49,838 nt of DNA, taken from Cytophagaceae bacterium (GTDB lineage Bacteria; Bacteroidota; Bacteroidia; Cytophagales; Spirosomataceae). Location of the stretch: contig CANGCD010000002.1 in NCBI GenBank assembly GCA_947452215.1, positions 1 to 49,838 on the forward strand, in the 5' to 3' direction. Position numbers and translations under genes: made by a program. The notes beneath the pieces are model-generated. The model was not told where the DNA came from, made no database searches, and was given only the letters and a program-made list of their open reading frames with translations. This document shows, one piece after another, positions 16,445-25,579 of the stretch (within the stretch, counting starts at the first letter, position 1; every line of letters starts with the position of its first letter).

Positions 16445-18223
16445 ATGAAAAAGTTAATCATAATCGCATCATTAGTCGCGACAGTCGGTGTCAACTTTTC
16501 TTGTTCAGATAGTTTCTTCGCAATCGAGCCGCAAGGCGCTGCTTCGTTGACGTCATTAAGCAACAAGAATGGGGTAAACGCCTTATTAATTGGAGCCTAC
16601 TCCCTTATGGATGGAGTTGGTGCTGGAAATACCGGACGTCAGTCCACGATTTCAAATTACGTTTTTGGCGGTATCACTTCGGGTGATGCGGTAAAAGGAA
16701 CGGATATTGGTGATCAGCCAGAGCAAGAGTATATCGAGCAGTTCAACTGGCTTTCTGACAATACATATTTCTTAGGAAAATGGCAACATTCATATGACGG
16801 CGTTGCTCGTGCAAACGAAGCCTTGATGCTAGCCAAAAGTGCAGATGTAAAAGACATGACTGATGCGGAAAAAACGCAAGTCGTGGCTGAATCACGTTTC
16901 TTACGTGGTCACTTCCATTTCGAAGCGAAGAAAATGTGGAACATGGTACCTTACATTGATGAGAATATCTATAAGCGTGATGATCCGAACTCTACGAAAG
17001 TGCCTAATGACAAAGACATTTGGGCGAACATCGAGGCGGACTTCAAATTTGCGGCAGATAACCTTCCAGCAACACAAGCACAAAAAGGTCGCGCTACGAA
17101 ATGGGCTGCAAAGACGTATTTAGCAAAAGCTATGCTTTTCCAAAAGAAATATGCTGAGGCTAAAGCGTTATTGCTAGATGTTTATGCAAACTCTGGCAAG
17201 AAATTAATGCCAAACTTCCATGATAACTACCGTAACATCACGAACAACAATGCGGAATCAATTTTCGAAATTGAATTCTCTGTAAATGATGGTTCTACAG
17301 GTAATAATGGTAATGCAGGAGATAACTTGAACTGGCCTTATTCTGCAAACTCCCCAGGTCGTGGATGTTGCGGGTTCTATTTACCTTCACAAAACTTAGT
17401 AAATTCATTCAAAACAACTTCGGATGGTTTACCAATGCTTGGTGCTAAAGCTGATGGTACAGCAGATACATACAACGCCGTTGACGTACCTAATGATGAA
17501 GGATTAAAATCAAATCAGGCCTTCTCATTGGACAAAACAGTCCCTGTAGATCCACGTTTGGATTGGACAGTAGGTCGTCGTGGAGTTAACTTCTTGGATT
17601 GGGGCCAAATGCCAGGATATGACTGGATTCGTAATCAAAACTATTCAGGTCCATACATCGGTAAAAAATGGATGTACTATTTAGCAGATGAAGGAAGTTC
17701 GACACACTCGACGAATAAACGTGCGGTGAACAACAACTATCGTTTATTGAAAATGTCTTCAGTAATCTTGTGGTTGGCAGAATGCGAGGTAGAATTAGGC
17801 AATTTGGCGGAAGCTGAAAAATATGTCAACTTAATCCGTAACCGTGCAAAAACAGGTTCTGTACAAGATGCAAGCGTAAACTATGTGGTTAATCCTTATC
17901 CTACGGGAACATTTGCTTCCAAAGGAAAAGAATTTGCTCAAAACGCTGTACGCATGGAAAACCGCTTAGAGTTTGCCATGGAAGGTCACCGTTTCTTCGA
18001 TTTAGTTCGTTGGGGTATTGCTGAGCCTTACTTAAACAAATATTTGAAAGAAGAATCTGTTAATGGTACAGACATAACTGGAAGAACCTACAACAAACGT
18101 GGATACCTAGCTGGTAAAACGTTCAAAGCAGGTAGAAATGAATATTTCCCTCTTCCAAATGATGAGATTCTAAATTCGCAAAAAGCGGGTGCAGCTACTT
18201 TAAAGCAGAACCCTGGTTATTAA
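16445..18223 (+). CDS. SusD/RagB-type nutrient-binding lipoprotein
   Basis: Surface lipoprotein that forms the lid of the preceding SusC-like barrel. The 592-residue protein has a lipobox ending at Cys about 20 (GVNFSC), an N-terminal SusD-like region with TPR-type helices (GRATKWAAKTYLAKAML, about 219-235) and the C-terminal RagB domain motif ENRLEFAMEGHRFFDLVRWG (about 500-519), which is characteristic. The C-terminus ends LKQNPGY as in many family members. It is the last gene of a two-gene transcript closed by a strong terminator. The family is clear; the ligand is not. Confidence 0.95.
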   Translation: MKKLIIIASLVATVGVNFSCSDSFFAIEPQGAASLTSLSNKNGVNALLIGAYSLMDGVGAGNTGRQSTISNYVFGGITSGDAVKGTDIGDQPEQEYIEQFNWLSDNTYFLGKWQHSYDGVARANEALMLAKSADVKDMTDAEKTQVVAESRFLRGHFHFEAKKMWNMVPYIDENIYKRDDPNSTKVPNDKDIWANIEADFKFAADNLPATQAQKGRATKWAAKTYLAKAMLFQKKYAEAKALLLDVYANSGKKLMPNFHDNYRNITNNNAESIFEIEFSVNDGSTGNNGNAGDNLNWPYSANSPGRGCCGFYLPSQNLVNSFKTTSDGLPMLGAKADGTADTYNAVDVPNDEGLKSNQAFSLDKTVPVDPRLDWTVGRRGVNFLDWGQMPGYDWIRNQNYSGPYIGKKWMYYLADEGSSTHSTNKRAVNNNYRLLKMSSVILWLAECEVELGNLAEAEKYVNLIRNRAKTGSVQDASVNYVVNPYPTGTFASKGKEFAQNAVRMENRLEFAMEGHRFFDLVRWGIAEPYLNKYLKEESVNGTDITGRTYNKRGYLAGKTFKAGRNEYFPLPNDEILNSQKAGAATLKQNPGY

Positions 18224-18242
18224 TTTGTTTTTCATATTGCAT

Positions 18243-18275
18243 AAAAGTCAGGACTTCGGTCCTGACTTTTTTTTT
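18243..18275 (+). terminator. Terminator of the susCD-like operon
   Basis: AAAAGTCAGGAC (18243-18254), a TTCG tetraloop and GTCCTGACTTTT (18259-18270) form a perfect 12-base stem followed by a run of nine T. It lies 20 bases after the SusD stop. Confidence 0.92.
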
Positions 18276-18306
18276 GCTCAAAAGGCAAAGATTTCGACTA
18301 TATTTG
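18273..18306 (+). promoter_or_regulatory. Promoter of the nitroreductase gene
   Basis: TTTG (18273-18276), a 22-base spacer and TATATTTG (18299-18306) fit the Bacteroidetes consensus. The TTTG is made from the end of the T run of the preceding terminator. The predicted leader is about 11 bases. Confidence 0.65.
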
Positions 18307-18322
18307 AAAAAAAATAAATTCA

Positions 18323-19048
18323 ATGCTCCCTGAAAATTTAGACCAAATTATCCAACAACGCAGATCCAATCGCAGATTTGACGACAATACACCTGTTGAT
18401 GATTCCGTAATCGAACGAAGTTTAAAACGTGCAATCCTATCCCCCAACAGCAGTAATATGCAATTGTGGGAATTTCATTGGATTCAAAATGCAGAAAAAA
18501 GAACTGAATTTCACGAATTGTGCTTAGGACAATCAGCAGCCAAAAATCCGCCGCACTTGGTGGTCTTTGTTACCCGACAAGACAAATGGAAGCAACGGGC
18601 CCAATGGAATTTAGACCGAATCAATGAAGGCCTACAAGGCAAGGAGCCCGGAAAGCTTGAAAAACGCGGTTTACAATATTACAGCCAACTCATGCCATTA
18701 CTTTACCGCCAAGACATTTTCGGTATATTCACGTTAATTCGTAAAGGCATGTGCTTTTTTATGGGTCTAAGAAAGCCTTTCATGCGCTTTGGCGGAAAAG
18801 CAGACCAACGTGTCATGGTACATAAATCATGCGCATTGGCGGCTCAAACGTTTATGTTGTCAGTCGCAGCTGAAGGCTACGATTCTTGCCCGATGGAAGG
18901 ATTCGATGCAGTCCGTGTGAAAAAAGCATTGAAATTACCTGCAGGTGCTGAAATCAATATGATTATCGCCGTAGGAAAAGGTACACCTGAAGGAATTTGG
19001 GGAGAACGCTTCCGCGTTCCATATGATGATGTTGTCGTTAAATACTAA
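18323..19048 (+). CDS. Nitroreductase family protein
   Basis: A 241-residue FMN-dependent oxidoreductase of the nitroreductase fold. The N-terminal QQRRSNRRFDDNTPVDD and AILSPNSSNMQLWEF match the family pattern for the FMN-binding Arg/Ser and the helix that follows; the C-terminal part contains LSVAAEGYDSCPMEGFD, typical of the flavin site, and ends with IIAVGKGTPEG. A hydrophobic insert near the middle (FGIFTLIRKGMCFFMGLRK) is longer than in small nitroreductases and may shape the active site. The native substrate of such enzymes is seldom known. The gene is monocistronic and its stop overlaps the priA stop region by 4 bases on the opposite strand. Confidence 0.85.
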   Translation: MLPENLDQIIQQRRSNRRFDDNTPVDDSVIERSLKRAILSPNSSNMQLWEFHWIQNAEKRTEFHELCLGQSAAKNPPHLVVFVTRQDKWKQRAQWNLDRINEGLQGKEPGKLEKRGLQYYSQLMPLLYRQDIFGIFTLIRKGMCFFMGLRKPFMRFGGKADQRVMVHKSCALAAQTFMLSVAAEGYDSCPMEGFDAVRVKKALKLPAGAEINMIIAVGKGTPEGIWGERFRVPYDDVVVKY

Positions 19049-21546
19049 AGACAATCTACATCGGGAATAATCTGTACGCCCTTGAAAACGGGCTTACTTG
19101 GCAATTCATCTAATACTAATCGTAAATCCACTTTAAATTGGGCAAGGGAAACCCCCTTTTCCAATTTAATCAGGATTTCCATCACAAATTGATTTCGAAT
19201 TCGTTCGATAAGCGGACGCTCCGGTCCTAATATACGTCCATGCCCATATTTTTCTTTTAGTTGTGCACCGAGGGCAAGTGCTGCTTTCTCTACATTTGTG
19301 GATTCCATGTGACGTAAAGTCAACTTAATCAAACGCACAAAGGGTGGATATGCATAGCCTTCCCGCTCTACAATCTCATCCGCATACAATGCTGCATAAT
19401 CTGCATCCTGAATAAACTGAAATAAACGGTGAGATGGCTGATTCGTTTGTATGTAAACCTGTCCCTGGACATCTCTTCTGCCTGCTCGGCCAGCAACTTG
19501 GGTAATCAATTGAAACGCGCGCTCATGCGCTCTGAAATCCGGAAAATTGATAATCCGATCGGCATCAAAAATCGCTACCGTCGATAGACCTTCAAAATCA
19601 AGGCCTTTGGCCACCATTTGAGTCCCAACAAGTATATCGATATTTCCAGATTGAATCTCGCTTAAAAGGCTATTAAATGCCGTCTTCGAGCGTGTGGTAT
19701 CTAGATCCATCCGACCGATTCTCGCATCCGGTATCAATAATTGTAATTCCTCCTCAAGTTTTTCCGTTCCATAGCCCATGGTTTTTAAATTCGTTCCACC
19801 ACATGCGGCACAACGGCGTAACAATCCTTCTCGATAGCCGCAATAATGACAACGCAATTCCTGATCCTTGGCATGGTAGGTTAAACTCACGTCACATTGA
19901 TTACATTCAGCAATCCAATCACAATCCTGACACTGAATATAAGGCGAATACCCGCGTCTATTTTGGAATAATAAACTCTGCTTGCCTTGCTGGAAATTTT
20001 CCTCCAACATGCGTACTAAATCCAATGAAAACCCACCGTTCATTTGTTTCATTTTGGTGGCATACTTCGTGTCAATCAAGGTCAACTGAGGCAATTGAGC
20101 CTTCCCGAAGCGTTCCATCAAGGTCACAAGCCCATATTTACCTTGTTTGGCTTGGTAATAGGTCTCGATGGACGGAGTGGCTGAACCCAGTAAAACCTTT
20201 GCATTTTGTTGGCCAGCCAGCACCATCGCTACATCACGCGCGTGATAACGCGGTGCAGGATCAACTTGCTTAAACGAAGACTCATGTTCCTCATCAACGA
20301 TAATAAGTCCCAAACGCGAAAAAGGTAAAAAGACAGACGACCTTACCCCCACCACAAACGGATATTTCCCTTCCACAATGGATTTCCAAACTTCCACCCG
20401 CTCATTGTCGGAGAATTTTGAGTGATAAATCCCCACCTGCTCCCCAAATATCTTTTTCAAACGAGCCACAATTTGAGTAGTCAAGGCAATTTCTGGTAAC
20501 AAATACAAGACTTGATCTCCATTAGCCAATGCTTCTTGAATTAGGCGTATATAGATCTCCGTTTTACCACTACCCGTAATTCCATGCAGAAGGACGGTGT
20601 CTTTCTCTTGGAATTGCTGCAGAATGGATTGATAAGCCTTTTCTTGCGGGGCATTTAACTCAAAACTTGCCGGAATAAAATCATCCGCGTCCGTTCCAAA
20701 CCGAGAAATTATTATTTCGAACGATTCAAAATATCCGTTTTTGATGAGCGTTTGTAAAGCGCTTTCCGATAATCCCGCTTGGGTAAAACTGGATTTCGCT
20801 AAACCGCGTAGATTCGCCTCAGCATCCCGCATGACCGGAATAAATTGTAAATAATGTAAAAGGATACTGATTTGCTTTTGTTTGGATTCTAGTTGGCCTA
20901 TTAAAGCCGTCACAGCCTCCTTACTCGCATACGCCGATGCCAATCGAATGCGACGTTGCACTTTGGGCGTATAGCGATCTTTTAATTCATCAAAGATCAA
21001 AATGGCCCCTTTCCCAACCATGGATTTGATGTGGTGGTAAGGACTTTTTACTTCTGCCACACGGGCAACCTCATCGTAGGTTAAAGCTCCTTTTTCTTGA
21101 ATGGCTTGGTAAATGAAGCTTTCCTTTTCCGTTAACTCCGAAACTTGCTGGAACTCCGGGTGGACTTGCACCTTAGACTGACTGGAGATTTTCAATCCGG
21201 CGGGTAAAGCAACTTGAAAAACCTCCCCCGGATAGCACATGTAATAATTCGCAACCCATTGAAAAAGTGCGATTTGAGACGCTGTTACTAACGGGGATTC
21301 GTCTAAAATTTCGAGAATGTATTTGGCTTGATATTGTTTCGGGGGGTGATGATGTACGCTGACAATGACAGCTGTCAATACTTTCGTGCTCCCAAACGGA
21401 ACTACGATGCGCAAGCCTGCCTCAACGACACTCGCCCATTGGCGGGGAATTCGATAGGTAAAATAGCGCGGAATGGGCAAAGGAAGCAATGCGTCAACAA
21501 AAACTGTTGATTCCTCGGATTCAAAAAGTACGGCAGATTCCCCCAT
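19045..21546 (-). CDS. priA: Primosomal protein N' (replication restart helicase)
   Basis: 3'-5' superfamily 2 helicase that reloads the replisome at stalled forks. The 833 residues include an N-terminal DNA-binding domain (about 15-110), Walker A GITGSGKTE (about 325), DEEH box (IIVDEEHESS), SATPS motif III and a zinc-binding region of eight cysteines between the helicase lobes (CQDCDW, CNQCD, CHYCGY, CAACGG). The helicase motif QVAGRAGRRD is near the C-terminus. Length and layout are complete for the family. It is the most upstream gene of this minus-strand block; gldD is not read into it but lies upstream with a 44-base gap. Confidence 0.96.
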   Translation of the reverse strand: MGESAVLFESEESTVFVDALLPLPIPRYFTYRIPRQWASVVEAGLRIVVPFGSTKVLTAVIVSVHHHPPKQYQAKYILEILDESPLVTASQIALFQWVANYYMCYPGEVFQVALPAGLKISSQSKVQVHPEFQQVSELTEKESFIYQAIQEKGALTYDEVARVAEVKSPYHHIKSMVGKGAILIFDELKDRYTPKVQRRIRLASAYASKEAVTALIGQLESKQKQISILLHYLQFIPVMRDAEANLRGLAKSSFTQAGLSESALQTLIKNGYFESFEIIISRFGTDADDFIPASFELNAPQEKAYQSILQQFQEKDTVLLHGITGSGKTEIYIRLIQEALANGDQVLYLLPEIALTTQIVARLKKIFGEQVGIYHSKFSDNERVEVWKSIVEGKYPFVVGVRSSVFLPFSRLGLIIVDEEHESSFKQVDPAPRYHARDVAMVLAGQQNAKVLLGSATPSIETYYQAKQGKYGLVTLMERFGKAQLPQLTLIDTKYATKMKQMNGGFSLDLVRMLEENFQQGKQSLLFQNRRGYSPYIQCQDCDWIAECNQCDVSLTYHAKDQELRCHYCGYREGLLRRCAACGGTNLKTMGYGTEKLEEELQLLIPDARIGRMDLDTTRSKTAFNSLLSEIQSGNIDILVGTQMVAKGLDFEGLSTVAIFDADRIINFPDFRAHERAFQLITQVAGRAGRRDVQGQVYIQTNQPSHRLFQFIQDADYAALYADEIVEREGYAYPPFVRLIKLTLRHMESTNVEKAALALGAQLKEKYGHGRILGPERPLIERIRNQFVMEILIKLEKGVSLAQFKVDLRLVLDELPSKPVFKGVQIIPDVDCL

Positions 21547-21590
21547 AATAAGCTACAAATAAACAGAAAGTTCAGGAACGGAACAAGTCA

Positions 21591-22196
21591 CTATTTCCAA
21601 GAAAGTGTTTGTATTAAATGCAGCGCATCTTGCTTTAAAAAGCGAATGATCGGAGCCAATGAATCGTTTTGTGTGGCCGTTTTTACATAAATAGCACCGC
21701 GTAAAAAGTGCTTGGTACTATCTGTAGTGAAAAATTGTAATGAGGTTGCCACCTCCCCATTCAATTCAATCAAACCAGCCTTCCGTCCATCCGCTGTTGT
21801 CATGACATAATCATGAATCCCAGCTGCCTTTCCCTGGTGCTTGTAAGCCAAGGCAAATGAATCATTAATAAGCGCCTTCAATTTCTGTTGGTCCCCTCCT
21901 AGGGATTTATACGTAATTTGAATAAAAGCATCCCAACGCGGATAATACAAGTAAATCCAATGAGGTTCCGCCTTAAATATTTCTTTTTTATTGCCAATGG
22001 TGACCGTATCTGGAATAACTTTGGCATAGGCCGACATCTCAAATTGATAGGGATGACCAGCTTCTAAAGGGATATATTTTGCAGATGGCAACTCGATTCG
22101 ATTGTAACCTTTAGGACGTGGTACATCGCCAACTTGCTTTTGCTCGCATGCGAGTAAACTACCTACAATACTAAAAACTACAAGATATCTCATCAT
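21591..22196 (-). CDS. gldD: Gliding motility lipoprotein GldD
   Basis: A 201-residue lipoprotein (lipobox ending at Cys about 17, GSLLAC) with the GldD signature PRPKGYNRIELPSAKY (about 27-42) and the following EPHWIYLYYPRW stretch. GldD is needed for gliding in Flavobacterium and for type IX secretion-linked motility, but its biochemical role is not known. Here it is not next to gldE or ssb as in flavobacteria; it lies between priA downstream and plsC upstream, 2 bases after the plsC stop, so it is transcribed with plsC. Confidence 0.88.
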   Translation of the reverse strand: MMRYLVVFSIVGSLLACEQKQVGDVPRPKGYNRIELPSAKYIPLEAGHPYQFEMSAYAKVIPDTVTIGNKKEIFKAEPHWIYLYYPRWDAFIQITYKSLGGDQQKLKALINDSFALAYKHQGKAAGIHDYVMTTADGRKAGLIELNGEVATSLQFFTTDSTKHFLRGAIYVKTATQNDSLAPIIRFLKQDALHLIQTLSWK

Positions 22197-22198
22197 AA

Positions 22199-22969
22199 CT
22201 ATTGAGACATATCGACACCGTGATAGTCCAGCAATGTTTGTTGGATCTTTTGAAACACTTGCTCCCGCAAAACAGGTAAATCCTCTTGGGTCAATCCTTT
22301 CGTTTCGATTGGCGCGTGAATTCGAACGCGAATAACGCCCGGTTTGAGTACCAAAAGGTCATCATCTAACAATTGATAATTATTCAAAAAGGTAATGGGT
22401 AAGACCGGAACTTGCTGTTGGATTGCCATCGCAAACGCCCCATCCTTCAGCGGAGAGGACATAAATGGGAAATTATTGGATGTAATCCCACCTTCGGGAA
22501 AGATGATGATGCTCCTTTTGGATTGTAAAGCGCGAATGGACTTGCCGAGCGTAGCGGAACGACTTGCTCGGTCACCCCGATCTACGAGAATATTCAAGCC
22601 GGCATATAGATATCCAAATAAAGGAACTTTCTTAATGGAGCTCTTTCCAACAAAGGAAAAATAATTGGGGAGAATCTTGACGAAAGCGGGAATATCTAAG
22701 TAGGAAAAATGATTCGCACAAAAGACATAAACCTGTTTAGGATCTAATTTTTGTTCTGAAACAACTTCAAAACGTAAGAATCCGAATGCGAAAAACAAGC
22801 GCGACCAAAGGCGAACCAATTTATGTGCATAACGCTTCGTTTCCTTATGCTGCAAGCAAATTACCATAAATGGATAAAGTGCAAGAAACCAGCTAATAAA
22901 CCAAAAACCGGTCCATACAGAGTATAGACCGATTAGCGGATTTGATAAATAAGGATTTTTTTTCTTCAT
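22199..22969 (-). CDS. 1-acyl-sn-glycerol-3-phosphate acyltransferase (PlsC-like)
   Basis: Transfers an acyl chain to lysophosphatidate or a related acceptor at the inner membrane. The 256 residues have N-terminal hydrophobic segments (about 10-45), the acyltransferase box NHFSYLD (NHx4D, about 87-93), a second block GDRASRSAT and the substrate block FPEGGIT (about 159-165). All PlsC-family catalytic residues are visible. The gene is 16 bases after pyk on the same strand and 2 bases before gldD. Whether it makes phosphatidate or acylates another lipid cannot be decided from the sequence. Confidence 0.9.
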   Translation of the reverse strand: MKKKNPYLSNPLIGLYSVWTGFWFISWFLALYPFMVICLQHKETKRYAHKLVRLWSRLFFAFGFLRFEVVSEQKLDPKQVYVFCANHFSYLDIPAFVKILPNYFSFVGKSSIKKVPLFGYLYAGLNILVDRGDRASRSATLGKSIRALQSKRSIIIFPEGGITSNNFPFMSSPLKDGAFAMAIQQQVPVLPITFLNNYQLLDDDLLVLKPGVIRVRIHAPIETKGLTQEDLPVLREQVFQKIQQTLLDYHGVDMSQ

Positions 22970-22985
22970 GGGTAAACCCTGAAAT

Positions 22986-24455
22986 TTATTCTACGATACC
23001 CAATTGAACCGTATTGGTTTTCTTTGTTGTATGCGCAGGTATGGAAAGCGTCGTAACAAAAACATCACCTACAGATAATAATTGTTCCTTTTTCAAACGA
23101 TCAACCATGCCTTGAACCGTTTTCTCAGCACTCTCCGATGCAGCATCGTAATAAAATACTTTCACACCCCAAAGCAAGCCCATGGTAGACATCAACTGCT
23201 TATTGTTGGTAAATACATACAAATCAGCTTTTGGACGGTGAGCAGATAACTTAAATGCAGTTTGACCCGAATTGGTAATGCAAAGAATGGCTTTGGCTTT
23301 CGAGTCACGTGCCAAGCGGCAAGCTCCCGAAATCAAACGATCTGTTAACGTAACATTAGGTGTATTCGCTAATGCGTGATTTTTGAAATAAATGGCAGCT
23401 TCATCACCTTTGATAATTTCAATGGCATTTTGTTGTTCTTCAACAATTTCGTGAATGTGAGCCATTGTCTCAACTGCCTTGATGGGATATGCACCCGAAG
23501 CAGATTCACCTGATAACATCGTTGCAGATGCACCTTGTAATACGGCATTAGCAACGTCAGACGTTTCAGCACGCGTGGGAACCGGATTTGTGATCATGGA
23601 CTCCAACATCTGTGTAGCCACGATAACAGGCTTACCAGCGGCAGTACATTTCTCAACCATTACCTTTTGTAAATAAGGAACAACAGCACCGTCCATTTCA
23701 ACACCAAGGTCACCACGTGCAACCATAATGGCATCCGTCGCTTCAATGATCTCATCCAAATTATCGATCGCCTCTGGCTTTTCGATTTTTGCAATCACCT
23801 TCGCAGTTTTACCGTATGCTTTGATTTTATCTTTGATATCCCAGATATCAGATGCTTTGCGCACGAATGACAAGGCAATCCAATCAACTCCATGATCCAA
23901 ACCAAAATATAAATCGGCTGTATCTTTTTCAGTCAAACATGGTAAAGAAACTTTAGTTCCAGGAAGGTTAATCCCTTTCTTCGACTTCAAGATTCCTCCG
24001 TAAATTACCTCTGTTACAACTTCTTTTTTCTCTTTATCAATCGATAATACTTTAACTTCTAAGTTACCATCATCCATCAAAATACGCTCACCTACGTTTA
24101 CGTCTAAATACATGGATGTGTACGTTGTACCAACCTTCTCAGATGTACCCAAAAGGTTTTCATCCATCGCAAAGATTAATTGCTTGCCCGCTTCTAACGG
24201 CACCCCATTATTCTCCACCAATTGTGTACGAATTTTAGGACCTTGTAAGTCTTGTAATACCGTAAGATTCAAGCCTAACTCATCGCTAATCGAACGAATT
24301 GTCTTTAAACGTGCTAAATGATCTTCATGTGTTCCATGAGAAAAGTTTAGACGGAAGATATTCACTCCTGCTTGAGCTAATTGGATTAAAGCTTCTCTTG
24401 TTTCAGATGCTGGGCCTACTGTGGCAACAATTTTTGTTTTGCGTTGATACGACAT
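22986..24455 (-). CDS. pyk: Pyruvate kinase
   Basis: Converts phosphoenolpyruvate and ADP into pyruvate and ATP in glycolysis. The 489 residues start with KTKIVATVGPAS, contain the substrate-binding NIFRLNFSHG (about 32-41), the active-site signature KIEKPEAIDNLDEII (about 223-237) with MVARGDLGVEM, and a C-terminal domain ending in AHTTKKTNTVQL. Length and domain order are usual. It is the first gene of a pyk-plsC-gldD(-priA) run. The 211-base region upstream holds the gldN terminator and AT-rich sequence; a promoter is expected there but only weak matches were found. Confidence 0.97.
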   Translation of the reverse strand: MSYQRKTKIVATVGPASETREALIQLAQAGVNIFRLNFSHGTHEDHLARLKTIRSISDELGLNLTVLQDLQGPKIRTQLVENNGVPLEAGKQLIFAMDENLLGTSEKVGTTYTSMYLDVNVGERILMDDGNLEVKVLSIDKEKKEVVTEVIYGGILKSKKGINLPGTKVSLPCLTEKDTADLYFGLDHGVDWIALSFVRKASDIWDIKDKIKAYGKTAKVIAKIEKPEAIDNLDEIIEATDAIMVARGDLGVEMDGAVVPYLQKVMVEKCTAAGKPVIVATQMLESMITNPVPTRAETSDVANAVLQGASATMLSGESASGAYPIKAVETMAHIHEIVEEQQNAIEIIKGDEAAIYFKNHALANTPNVTLTDRLISGACRLARDSKAKAILCITNSGQTAFKLSAHRPKADLYVFTNNKQLMSTMGLLWGVKVFYYDAASESAEKTVQGMVDRLKKEQLLSVGDVFVTTLSIPAHTTKKTNTVQLGIVE

Positions 24456-24623
24456 AGATTAGTTTAGTCAAATTACATTGCAATTTACATTTAAGTCGGC
24501 AAAAAATGGAATTAAATCAAGATAATAAACCCGCTTTTTTGTAAAAATTTAAGAAAGCAGAGACATATCACTCGTAGTATCTAATTTTTTATTCATTTAA
24601 TCCTATGCAATATTAGACATAAA

Positions 24624-24649
24624 AAAAGGAGCCCAATTGAGCTCCTTTT
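24624..24649 (-). terminator. Terminator of the gldKLMN operon
   Basis: AAAAGGAGC (24624-24632) and GCTCCTTTT (24641-24649) form a 9-base stem with an 8-base loop, 17 bases past the gldN stop, and the minus strand continues with a T run. Confidence 0.85.
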
Positions 24650-24666
24650 CAATATTTCGTAGGGTC

Positions 24667-25578
24667 TTAGTTCTCCCACATGTCATGTTCCATTTCAAGT
24701 AACTTATACTCGAGTAATTGAGACATCATCAAACCCTCCTTTTCACCACCATAAAGGTCAGTTAAGAACTTATTCTCAACATTTCCTTTTTTGATGATAC
24801 GTGCTTGAAACATTCTCAAATCGAATGCATCTGCCATGTTCTTATGTTGCATTTCATTTTCAGAATTGTACCAAATACAATTAGGGTTCGAACGGAACAA
24901 TTTATACAAATCCTTGTAACGGAAAGAAGCCACCGCTTTATCAAAACCTGCTTTCGTTTTTGATGCTGGGATAATTAAACTGATCGATTGGATATCAAAA
25001 TACAAACGAGAACGACGACGATCAATAATCGCATCTTCTCTAATTTCCAAGATGGATAATTCCTTCGGAAAATAATACGAAACAGCAGCTACAGCTGGCT
25101 TTTGCTCAAAAGAATCTTTAGCCGGTGCTCCTGCTGGCTTGGCAGCACCACCCCAACCGTCATCCGTTCCAGCCGTTTTGGGTGCAGCACCTTCAGCACC
25201 GAATCCTGCTGCTTTTTCAGCATCTGAAAGAGCGGCTTGTTCTGATTGCTCTTCCATTTTCAAGTTGTCTTGAAATTGTTCCGGAGTCAATTTCGTGATA
25301 AGGGAATCGTTTGCGTAAGGTGTCAAAACACCTGCTTTCACCCAATCCAAAATAAACTTAGAAATCTCATTATTGACCGAAAAAAACGGCTGATTGATCT
25401 TTTCGTTCAAATCCATGCGACGCCATAAACGCGCTTTATAATGAATGCTTGATTCATCGATGGGACGAACGGAGTTTTGATTTGGTGGCAAAGGTTTCTC
25501 TTGTGCCTGAGCAGCAAAGCCCAAACCCATCAAAACCAATGACAACAAACACTTATTGACTAATTTCATACGATTCAT
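24667..25578 (-). CDS. gldN: Gliding motility / type IX secretion protein GldN
   Basis: Periplasmic partner of GldK that forms a ring beneath the outer membrane in the type IX secretion system. The 303 residues begin with a signal peptide (cleavage near AAQAQ, about 23-25) and carry the family pattern ARLWRRMDLNEKINQPFF (about 49-66) and the later FYFDIQSISL-like region (RLYFDIQSISLI). Between about 118 and 155 there is an Ala/Gly/Lys-rich low-complexity stretch (GAEGAAPKTAGTDDGWGGAA), which is not part of the conserved core. The gene starts 1 base after the gldM stop. Confidence 0.93.
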   Translation of the reverse strand: MNRMKLVNKCLLSLVLMGLGFAAQAQEKPLPPNQNSVRPIDESSIHYKARLWRRMDLNEKINQPFFSVNNEISKFILDWVKAGVLTPYANDSLITKLTPEQFQDNLKMEEQSEQAALSDAEKAAGFGAEGAAPKTAGTDDGWGGAAKPAGAPAKDSFEQKPAVAAVSYYFPKELSILEIREDAIIDRRRSRLYFDIQSISLIIPASKTKAGFDKAVASFRYKDLYKLFRSNPNCIWYNSENEMQHKNMADAFDLRMFQARIIKKGNVENKFLTDLYGGEKEGLMMSQLLEYKLLEMEHDMWEN

Positions 25579-25579
25579 G

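Noticed and set aside
13155-18223. Full polysaccharide utilisation locus
   Set aside because: Only the SusC/SusD pair is present; flanking genes are adk/obgE and a nitroreductase with priA.
19677-20273. 198-residue plus-strand ORF antisense to priA
   Set aside because: It lies wholly within priA, which has all helicase motifs; the ORF has no recognisable domain and a composition typical of a shadow frame.
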